A DNA stretch of 64,000 bases from Cervus elaphus (taxonomy: Eukaryota > Chordata > Mammalia > Artiodactyla > Cervidae). Under the pieces are notes generated by a model, which saw only the letters and a program-made list of their open reading frames with translations, was not told where the DNA came from and did no database searches. The translations under genes and the position numbers were made by a program. Shown piece after piece: positions 56,441 through 64,000 of the stretch. Location: the NCBI RefSeq assembly GCF_910594005.1, contig NC_057816.1, positions 20,539,797-20,603,796 of the forward strand, given 5' to 3'. Each line of letters opens with the position of its first letter. Within the stretch, counting starts at the first letter, position 1.

Positions 56441-56705
56441 CAACCTAACGCAAAGCAGGGGCTGTGGGTGCAGAGAGGGCCTTCCAGCAGGGCGGGAGAG
56501 CTGGATGCAAATCCATCCACCCCTGTGCAGGTGGGAGAACTTTGTACTCATCATGCAGCTAGTAGGCTCTATGTTGTTCAGATTAAGCACCTACTGTGCA
56601 TCATTGCTTTTCTGGGCACTAAAGATACGACAGTGAGCAAGACAGAAAGAGTCACTGTTCTCGTGGAGTTTCCACCAGTGTAAGGAGATACATCAAAGAA
56701 TTTTA

Positions 56706-57075
56706 TGCTTTTGAACTGTGGTGTTGGAGAAGACTCTTGAGAGTCCCTTGGACAGCAAGGAGATTCAACCAGTCCATCCTAAAGGAAATCAGTCCTGAAT
56801 ATTCATTGGAAGGACTGATGCTGAAGCTGAAACTCTAATACTTTGGACACCCAATGCAAAGAACTGACTCATTGGAAAAGATCCTGATGCTGGGAAAGAT
56901 TGAAGGCGGGAGGAGAAGGGGACGACAGAGGATGAGATGGTTAGATGGCATCACCGACTCGATGGACGTGAGTTTGAGTAAGCTCTGGGAGTTGGTGATA
57001 GACAGGGAGACCTGGCGTGCTGTGGTCCACGGGGTCGCAAAGAGTCGGACACGACTGAGCGACTGAACTGAAGGA
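56706..57075 (+). mobile_element. BovB LINE 3' end
   Basis: The last ~370 bases of BovB in sense: 'gaactgtggtgttggagaag', 'tgatgctgggaaagattgaa', 'gagatggttagatggcatca', 'gcgactgaactgaa'. In this copy the terminal protein-coding frame stays open for about 70 codons but lacks all catalytic parts. Confidence 0.92.
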
Positions 57076-57477
57076 GACACTCGGACAAATACTATTACAT
57101 TCTGAGTGTCATAAAGCAAACCGAAGCAGGGTGAGGAGGAAGAGAAAGGTCGATCACAGGTGGGACTTCGTACAGATAACCCCGTAGGGCCTCTTTTAGG
57201 AAGTAACATGTCACCAAAGACCAGGAGAAAGAGAGGAAGGTAGCAGAGCAAACATCTGGAGAAAAGAGCATTCCAGGCCGAGGTGGGGCAGAGGCGGGCA
57301 CAGCAAAGGCCCCGAGGCAGGAGAGTTCCAGGAACCGCAAACAGGCCTGCCTGGCTGATGCAGTGTCAATAAAGGAGAGAGTGATGAAGGTGGGGTCAGA
57401 AGGAGCACCATCTTGTGGGCTCTTGTAGATCACAGTAACCATCTCAGATTTTACTCTGCTTAAGACAGAAACCACTC

Positions 57478-57605
57478 AGGACTTCCCCTGTGGTCCAGCG
57501 GTTAAGACTCCACCTTCCAATGCAGGGGGTGGTATAGGTTCGATCCCTGGTCGGGAAACCAAGGTCCCATGTGCCCCAGGGTGTGGCCAACATTTTTGAT
57601 AAAAG
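57478..57605 (+). mobile_element. CHR-type tRNA SINE nested in L2
   Basis: 'aggacttcccctgtggtcca', 'ggttcgatccctggtcggga', 'aaccaaggtcccatgtgcc'. The tail is short and A/G-rich. Confidence 0.86.
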
Positions 57606-58270
57606 GAAAGAAAAAGAAGCCACCAGAAACTTCGAGGGGAGACGTAATGTGGAAAGGGTCGTCCTGGCTGCTATTTTGAGAAGAGATCAGGGGAGACTGG
57701 GATGGCGGAAGCGGGAGGGGAGACAGGGGGAGCAGGAATGAATGCAGAAAACCAGTCCGGAAGCTGCCGTAGTGCAGGTGTAAGACATGATGAGCTCTGT
57801 GTGCATTTCAGATATGGACCTAGAGCCACTGGGGTGTGAGAGCAAAGTCAAGGGCACAGGAAGCTGTCTGCCTCGAGCCACTGGTGGGTTCAGTTGCCAT
57901 TTGCTGAGACCTCGGGAGTAGAAATCAGTGTCCTGGGCCTCAGGCAAGGCGGGGTGATGTCTTCTGTGAGAAGAGTGGTGAGAAGGGGCGGGGCAGGCCC
58001 CCCACACACAGGCTCACGGAGCAACCAGACCTCTGAGCTCCCCTCTTGCTCCATGGGCCTGACTGGAACACCAATGGGGCCCCTCCCTCAGCGGCCACCC
58101 CTGCCTCCCACACTCCACACAACTTGAGAACCACGGATCTGAGAGCATCCATGGGGTCTCCTCATCCCGAGGTATCACCCCCAGGACGTGCGAGGCTCTG
58201 AGAACGAAGCCCCGAGGATAAGCCATCATCCAGGCCCCCAGGAAATTCAGAGCCTGCGGGGGAGGCGACA

Positions 58271-58490
58271 GGGACTCCCCTGGCAGTCCATCGGTTAGGA
58301 CTCTTTGCTAACCCACTCCAGTGTTCTTGCCTGGAGAATCCCAGGGACGGGGGAGCCTGGTGGGCTGCCCTCTATGGGGTCTCACAGAGTCAGACACGAC
58401 TGAAGCGACTTAGCAGCAGCTTCCACTGCAGGGAGTGTAGGTTCAATCTCTGATCCCACATGCTGCTTGCAGTGTCCAGTAAAAAAAAGA
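58271..58490 (+). mobile_element. Chimeric SINE: BovA body inserted in a CHR SINE
   Basis: A CHR head ('gggactcccctggcagtcc', 58271-58308) breaks off in the anticodon-arm region. A head-less BovA body follows (58311 'acccactccagtgttcttgc' to about 58415 'cgacttagcagcag'). CHR then resumes exactly where it stopped ('cttccactgcagggag', 'ctgatcccacatgctg') and ends in poly-A at 58481. Confidence 0.85.
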
Positions 58491-59299
58491 ATCGGTGGGA
58501 CAGTGAGGCCTGTGGACAGTCAGGGGAGGCTTCGGGGAGGAAGCAGAACTTGGGTCTGGAGGAGGAACCATCGTGAGGTCAGCCAGAGAGGGTGGGGGGC
58601 CCTGGAGGTGGGCAGCAGGGGTGGGCTCACATGCAGGGCCTTGGGTGGGTCAGAGGACAGGAGACGTGGTGGCCAGGTGATCAAGGGCCTTGACATCAAG
58701 CAGCAGGATCAGGTCTTTGCTGCAGTCGGGGGCACCCCAGGAGAACTCTGAGAAGGAAAAGAGGAGGGTGTACAGTGTCCTCAAAGCTGTCCACCTCCGC
58801 CTGCGTCCACTTCCTCCCCTCTCCTCCTGCACTCCCTCCCAGCCCCCAGCCGGGCCAGGGTCTGAGCAACAGGGCTGCAGCCTGCCCGGACGATGGGGAA
58901 AAAACGGCCGGGCCAAGCACGCGGCATCCCTTGTGCCCAGCCTGGCGGCCCTGGCTGAACCTCACCCCTTCCGGGCACCAGTTCAGAGCGTCTGCCCACC
59001 TGGCTTCCCCTGCCTCCCCGCCCCTGAAACCTGGGGCCTCCTGGCCTGATTAGGGCGAGTGTCACCACACCGGGGACTTGATGGATGGCCTCGAGAATGG
59101 ATGCTCGTCTCTGTCTGCAGGGCCTCGCAGCCCATCCATCTTCTCTTGGCAGTCTGTTCCCGCCCCAGTGCTCACCTTCTGGGGACGATTTTCGGCCAAC
59201 GTGGGTCCCAAGGGCTGGCCTGTGTCTTGTCCCCCACCAAGGACAAGAGAGAGGGACAGCTTCCTTCCCTGGAGGGCATCAAAACAGGACCAAGGTTGG
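58491..59299. other. Unique GC-rich intron, no gene recognised
   Basis: No repeat recognised. Overlapping open frames on both strands are of chance type. Confidence 0.35.
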
Positions 59300-59945
59300 G
59301 GTGATGCACAAAATGTAAGGGGCACCCCACAACCCGGTAATCGAGATATTTTAATGCAACGTTTTTTAAAAATCAAAGATGATACAAAAATGATATAAAA
59401 TCAAGTGATATTTTTAAAAAACTTAAAAATCTTTAATTTCTGAAAAAAGTATCAAAACAGTCATTGAATGTGGGAGGAAAAAATGTGTGCCCCTAGTTCC
59501 ATGATTCTACATGTTTTTTTATGGTTAATTTTCTTTTCAGAACACTGAAGTACTTGAAAAAATATTGAAACATTTAAAAGTAGGTGTGTTTAAACTCACA
59601 AGATTATTTCAAGCCGAAGTATTTTATTTACAGCAAAAATAGAGTTTATTGTCATTTCGCTTTCCTGGCTTTGATGGAAGCAAATGCATCAATGATGATA
59701 ACAATCTGCTTTCCTCTGCTTCTCTCACTTTCAGTTGAAAAAAATGGCCACATTTGATCATTTCTCATGACCAAGTGACCATCTTAAGTCTTTTTTAATT
59801 AATTTCAGTTTAGACAAAGAGCCTGCCTTTATTTAAAATTGTGGTGGTTTGTTCACTGTGAATATTTCTGCATTCATTTTGGCATTGTTTTGTAATTTTC
59901 ATTCAAATATGATTTCTCTCCATTTCTGAGGTTTTTGGCAGGCCC
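59300..59945. other. AT-rich block with sharp borders, unassigned
   Basis: About 640 bases of AT-rich sequence between GC-rich flanks. It has A- and T-runs throughout, no open frame, and nothing I recognise as L1, BovB or SINE. An old retrocopy or an unrecognised repeat is possible; no target-site duplication was found. Confidence 0.35.
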
Positions 59946-60129
59946 GTAAACTTCATGCCCAGCCTTGGACAACCTGCCCCCAGCCAGAAAAGGGTTCCAG
60001 GACCCCCAGGCCTGGGCGGGTTGGGAGAGGGTGGGCCTGGGAATGAGCCAGCTCTAGGGCAACCAGCGGTCACCGTCACCGTGAGTCTTGGAGGGAGGAG
60101 CCGACTGTGGATGGTGAGTGTAAGGTTCA

Positions 60130-60260
60130 GGTGGGGCCACTGCTTTGGGCCTGAAGTTCACGTTCCAGCTCAGATTCTGGCTGTGTGACGTCAGGCAACT
60201 CTCTGATGCCTGCCCGGCTCTTTGCTCCTGAGTGCTGGAGGGCTGTTGGGGCTGGCCCTC
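60130..60260 (+). mobile_element. MIR fragment
   Basis: 'gttccagctcagattctggc', 'tgtgtgacgtcaggcaactc', 'tctgatgcctgcccggct' in sense. Confidence 0.5.
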
Positions 60261-60989
60261 CCCTGCCCTGCTCAACTCACTGGGTCATGATGAGGTTCAA
60301 GGTAAACCATGTGAATGACTGCCCCCGTGCTGGGCAGTGAGGGCAACCAAGGCCATTCCGCAGCCTCCGTTCACTTAGTGCAGTGTCAGAAAGTTCTGTT
60401 TCATATCTAACTTCCTCCCTCTGCCCTCCCTCCCTGGTCCATCTTTTCTGGAAGACCAGCCTAGAGGGCCTGTTTAATTCTGCAGCCGCTGGCTCCCAGC
60501 CGCGGCTCCGAGTCAACCACCTGAACACCCCTCTCCTGAGCATGGAGGGGGGTAGTGGGGACTCAGAGCAGTAAGGGCCCGGCGTCGACCATGTGTGGCT
60601 CACCTCACAGCCCCCCTCAGCACCTTGATACCTCACCCTGAGCACCTGTGCAGGCACATGCCACTTGTGAGAAAGGCTCTTTCATGCCAGAGTTTGAAGG
60701 GAAGCCTTACAAACTGCCTGGCGGCTGTTCCCGCCTCCCCGCCCCAGCCCCGCGTCCCTTCCGAAGCTCTGGTCTCTGCTCTTGTCTGCCTTCTTCCTCC
60801 TCAAAAGGAAGCTCCTCTCAGAGAACTAGATGGACAGAGCTAATTGGGAGCCAGGAAGAAGAAACTTCAGGCAAGGTAATGAGCAAGCCTGGAGTGGACA
60901 CGAGCCCAGAGGGGCTTTGGGAAGCCATCCGGCCCACCCCCTGCCTCAGGGCCATGTGGCCCTCCACATGCAACTCATCCCTAAAGGTG

Positions 60990-61500
60990 GGGAAAAAAAG
61001 ACCAGCTCTGGCCGTGAAAAAGAATGAAATAATGCCGTTTGCAACAACACGATTGGACCCGGAGATTATCATTCTAAGTGAAGTAAGTCAGACAGAGGAA
61101 GATAAATATCATATGATATTGATTACATGTGGAATCAAAAAAAAATGATATAAATGAACTGATCTACAAAAGAGAAACAGACTCACAGACTTAGAGAACA
61201 AATTTACAGTTACCAAGGGCGAAAGGTGGGGTGGAAGGATAGACTGGGAGTTTGGGATGGACATGTACACACTGCTGTATTTAACATGGATAACCAACAG
61301 GGACCTACTGTGCGGCGCAGGGAGCCCTTCTCAGTACTCTGTAATGGCCTATATGGGGAAAGAATCTTTAAAAAAAAAAACAAACGTGGACATATGTGTA
61401 TGTACAACTGATTCACTTTGCTATACACCTGAAACTAACACAACATTGTTAATCAACTATGCTCCAATATAAATTAAAAATTTACACCTGAAATCATCAC
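60990..61500 (+). mobile_element. L1 3'-UTR, sense
   Basis: 'gaatgaaataatgccgtttg', 'gaagataaatatcatatgat', 'gacctactgtgcggcgcagg', 'gctatacacctgaaactaac', 'ttaatcaactatgctccaat', ending near 61478. The terminal phrase is then partly repeated ('tacacctgaaatcatcacag', 61482 onward). Confidence 0.87.
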
Positions 61501-61511
61501 AGCATTTTGAA

Positions 61512-61728
61512 TCAGCTATGTGTTAGTCACTCTGTCATATCTGACTCTTTGCAACCCTGTGGACTATAGCTGGCCAGGCTCCTCTGTCCATGGGATTCTC
61601 CAGGAACAAATACTGGAGTGGGTGGCCATTCCCTTCTCCAGGGGATCGTCCCAACCCGGGGATCGAACCTGGGTATCCTGCACTGCAGGCAGATTCTTTA
61701 TTGTCTGAGCCACCAGGGAAGCACCCCA
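61512..61728 (-). mobile_element. Bov-tA SINE, antisense
   Basis: 'agctatgtgttagtcactct' to 'ctgagccaccagggaagcac'. It lies inside a second L1 tail fragment whose end ('caatacaaagtaaaatg') continues at 61727. Confidence 0.88.
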
Positions 61729-62024
61729 ATACAAAGTAAAATGTTTAAATTTGTTTTTAAATAGAAGTATTTTAAAAAAGAAAACAGGCTCTAGAGAAAG
61801 GCCTGCCCCCTCTCCCCTCTCTGGGTCAGTTCTCCCTAACGTCTCACCTTGCTGCCTCGCAGTGCATTTGAGCCCCTCTTCAGCACAGGTGGAGACTCCA
61901 CACTGACCATCCTCTGTGTACCAATGGCCTGTGACCGGATGTCTGTCATAAGTCATTCTCATATACGATAAGTAAGTATGGGGGCCATAGGGCTCATTGA
62001 AGGCAAGTAAGAAAGTAAAAGACT

Positions 62025-62110
62025 GTATGGATAGCTGATTCACTTTGCTATTCAGCAGAAACTAACACAAAGTTCTTAAACAACTGTACTCGATGAATTT
62101 TTTTTTAATT
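62025..62110 (+). mobile_element. Third L1 tail fragment
   Basis: 'gatagctgattcactttgct', 'attcagcagaaactaacaca', 'cttaaacaactgtactcgat' repeats the L1 terminus a third time within 700 bases, followed by T- and A-runs. Confidence 0.7.
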
Positions 62111-62175
62111 TTTAAAAAAAATTTTTTGAACAAACAGAAAAAAAAAATAGTCTGGATTCTGAAATCACCCTTTCT

Positions 62176-62204
62176 GAAAAAAACAAACAAACAAACAAAC
62201 ACAC
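62176..62204. repeat. AAAC microsatellite
   Basis: A short (AAAC)n run of about five to six units in unique sequence. Confidence 0.85.
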
Positions 62205-62388
62205 ATTTGGACTGCAGGGCGCCCAGAGAGATGGGAGCTAGTAACAGGACCACAATTCAACACCAGGTCCAACTCCAGGCGCAGCCCACCTCCCCGGCCC
62301 AGTGACCTGTCCACAGAGGCAGCCCGCTAGCCTCCAGGAATTCTGAGCACCTGTGAGTGACCCACTTTGTGACCAAGGCCAAGCTGAG

Positions 62389-62458
62389 GGCTGTTTCATG
62401 CAGGGAAAGCCTTGCCCATCTCTGGCTGTTTCCTGTAGGGAAAGCCCTGCCCATCTCT
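62389..62458. repeat. 35-bp tandem duplication
   Basis: Two adjacent 35-base units (62389-62423 and 62424-62458) differ at three positions. Each starts GGCTGTTTC and ends GCCCATCTCT. Not related to any repeat I recognise. Confidence 0.92.
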
Positions 62459-62520
62459 GCCCAAGGCTACAAATTGTGAATGCAAGTGAATTCCAATGAC
62501 AGTCAAAAGTAAACATCGCC

Positions 62521-63706
62521 TTAATATTCACAACTGTCATTTCTGTTCTTTACAAAGACTGTGTCTCTGCAATGCAGCGGGTCAGGCAATCCCTTATTCA
62601 AGTAATTTTTGTTTTCCCCAAGTTATCAAAAGTACAATTGTCTGAGATAAAATGTCACAAAAACCACAATCAGGAAAAGCAAAACGCTTTAGCAGGCAGA
62701 CTCAAAGATGGGGGTTTTCATGGCTTGACCATGATCTGAAGATGATTTTGTAAGAGCTGCCAACCAAAGTACCGAGGGCCACAGGCAGCAATCTGGGTTT
62801 AGTTTGTAGCTGCTGATAAACCAAGAGTTTTGGTGAAAAGAACGTTAAGTAATACATTCTAAGTATAAAGAATCACTGCATATTTGTTAATGTCGCTGGC
62901 AATGAAAATACTATGTTAGCTCTCAGCTCAGCTGTAAAGCTACACAAACCTCTGTTTCTTTCCCCACCCCTCACCTCAGTGGTTCTTCACAGCAGCACAC
63001 TCAGAATCGCCTGAGGCGCCTGCCGAAAAACGATTCTCTGCAGGTCCCACTGCTGAGTTCCGATGCAGGTGGTTGGGAATGGCGCTCTGGAATCTGTGTT
63101 CTTAGCAAGCGCTTCAGGACTCAGATGGTTCACAGACCACACTCTGAGAAACACTACTGTCTCTTTAAAACATGACAGAACATTGTGCCCTCATAGTAAA
63201 GGTTCAAGCTGAATAAAACATTCAAACAATCAGAACACAAAAAGTACATTAAATAAGAGTATTAACCATTATACAATTGCATGTCTTTTTTAAAGTGGCA
63301 GAAGCACAAAGATTTACAGTAAAATTGTAAAATCAACTTTGTTTTAATCCAAGGCACGTGTAAAATACTTGCTGGTGTGAGAGAAGTTAATCTTTTTCCT
63401 GTCCATGTGTTTATTGCAGGGAGATAGTGAACAAATGATTATATTGGGGATTTTTTTATTTATAAGATCTAATGTAAAATCACCACTTGCAACTTTTTAG
63501 ATCTGTATGTTGCCTGTGTAATATATTCTTTTAAAGTTTAAAAAGGTTTTCTATCCATTGTTAATTTCAATTAGGTGACATTTTGTCGAGTTTTTTTCCT
63601 GATTGTTAATTTGATGCTAGCTGGAATTCAAAAGATGACATTGACCTTACTCAAATAAAGAAATATTTTAGTAAACTTACTTTTTCCTTCAAAAAAAAAA
63701 AAAAAA
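62521..63706 (+). pseudogene. Processed retrocopy of an mRNA 3' end
   Basis: A 1.2-kb insert with every hallmark of L1-mediated retrotransposition of a polyadenylated transcript. The 16-bp target 'aaaagtaaacatcgcc' is perfectly duplicated at 62505-62520 and 63707-63722. The insert ends in a poly(A) tail (from 63691). A polyadenylation signal AATAAA lies at 63654-63659, 31 bases before the tail. The 5' target edge (TC|AAAA) suits L1 endonuclease. There is no open frame of useful length and no L1, BovB or SINE sequence, so it most likely derives from a 3' UTR or a non-coding RNA, 5'-truncated. It carries a MER5-like element inside (62977-63159). The parent gene was not identified. Confidence 0.9.
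62977..63159. mobile_element. MER5-like hAT DNA-transposon remnant carried inside the retrocopy
   Basis: Starts 'cagtggttcttcac' and ends 'gagaaacactactg', imperfect inverted termini of the MER5 (Charlie) type, with 'actcagaatcgcctgaggc' and 'ggaatctgtgttcttagcaa' inside. It was probably part of the parent transcript, since the retrocopy borders lie well outside it. Confidence 0.65.
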
Positions 63707-63734
63707 AAAAGTAAACATCGCCATTTGAGTCAGT

Positions 63735-64000
63735 TGTAGTGAGGTGGCTAAACCTAGAGCCTGTTATACAGAATGAAATAAGTCAGAAAGAGAAAAACAA
63801 ATATTGTATATTAACACATATAGACGGGATCCCGAAAAATAGTACTGATGAACCTATCTTCAGGGAAGGAATAGAGACACAGACGCCGAGAATGGACTTG
63901 TGGACACAGTGGGGGAAGGAGAGTGTGGGGTGAATTGAGAAAGCGGCATTGACATGTATACACCACCACGTCTGAAGCAGAGAGCTAGTGGGAATCTGCT
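63735..64000 (+). mobile_element. L1 3'-UTR fragment, cut by the window edge
   Basis: 'gagcctgttatacagaatg', 'ataagtcagaaagagaaaaa', 'tggacttgtggacacagtgg' in sense, continuing beyond the last base. Confidence 0.8.

Larger units (their letters stand above)
56560..57870 (-). mobile_element. Long L2 copy, antisense, broken by BovB and a CHR SINE
   Basis: Reversed L2 reads 'attaagcacctactgtgcat', 'acgacagtgagcaagacaga' up to about 56700, resumes after 57076 with 'agaaaagagcattccaggcc', 'gcaaaggccccgaggcagga', and again after 57605 with 'tcctggctgctattttgaga', 'aagctgccgtagtgcagg'. The three pieces are in L2 order. Confidence 0.65.
29955..64000 (+). other. KIRREL3: KIRREL3 downstream intron (partial, at least 34 kb)
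   Basis: No further KIRREL3 exon was found by looking for the second Ig domain (its opening PPDD block or its LTCHAD and IIWLRKG blocks) on the plus strand. The stretch is therefore read as one long intron that leaves the window. Recent repeats are listed separately. Unique blocks with nothing nameable include 29955-30720, 30850-31470, 32400-33180, 35611-37987 and 38200-39054. Confidence 0.75.

Noticed and set aside
1..64000. A previously undescribed multi-gene system
   Set aside because: The window is intronic mammalian DNA. Apart from two KIRREL3 exons and retroelement remnants no coding sequence is supported, so there is no basis for claiming such a system.

Overview
This window is nuclear DNA from a ruminant, most likely a bovid. 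The organism call rests on repeats seen directly: many Bov-tA SINEs (tRNA-derived head joined to a BovA body), five stretches of the BovB (RTE) LINE, CHR-type tRNA SINEs, and L1 3' tails of the cetartiodactyl type. Cattle, sheep, goat and buffalo cannot be told apart by reading alone.

The only protein-coding sequence I can support is two exons on the + strand, 24228-24377 and 29805-29954. They are both exactly 150 bp, both phase 1-1, have canonical splice sites, and together encode the first Ig-like domain of KIRREL3 (NEPH2/Kin of IRRE-like 3), a nephrin-family cell-adhesion protein. They are separated by a 5,427-bp intron. The 24.2 kb before them is upstream intron and the 34 kb after them is downstream intron. 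I found neither the signal-peptide exon nor the second-Ig-domain exon.

Layout: 1-24 kb is unique intron with old MIR/L2 fragments, a 2.4-kb 5'-truncated BovB copy (4.6-7.0 kb, minus strand), scattered SINEs and L1 tails, an AT-rich stretch (19.4-19.7 kb) and a pyrimidine tract (21.9-22.1 kb). 24.2-30 kb holds the two exons. 30-40 kb is mostly unique GC-rich intron. 40.2-40.8 kb is a solo endogenous-retrovirus LTR with a 4-bp target-site duplication. 41.3-45.9 kb is an old antisense L1 that has received at least five later insertions. 46.8-47.2 kb carries an old 203-bp-period duplication. 49.9-50.6 kb has three CHR SINEs in a row. 51.4-51.8 kb is a non-repetitive cluster of homeodomain-type AT motifs, the best cis-regulatory candidate here. 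56.6-57.9 kb is an old L2 broken by BovB and a SINE. 62.5-63.7 kb is a retrocopy of an untranslated mRNA end, with poly(A) signal, poly(A) tail and a 16-bp target-site duplication.

I saw no new multi-gene system. What is worth a second look is retrotransposition history (the 3'UTR retrocopy, the solo LTR, a duplicated L1 fragment, a SINE-in-SINE chimera) and candidate intronic regulatory DNA. Repeat family names come from pattern recognition, not from a database search, and most repeat borders are good to about 5-20 bases. Where I give a target-site duplication, those borders are exact.
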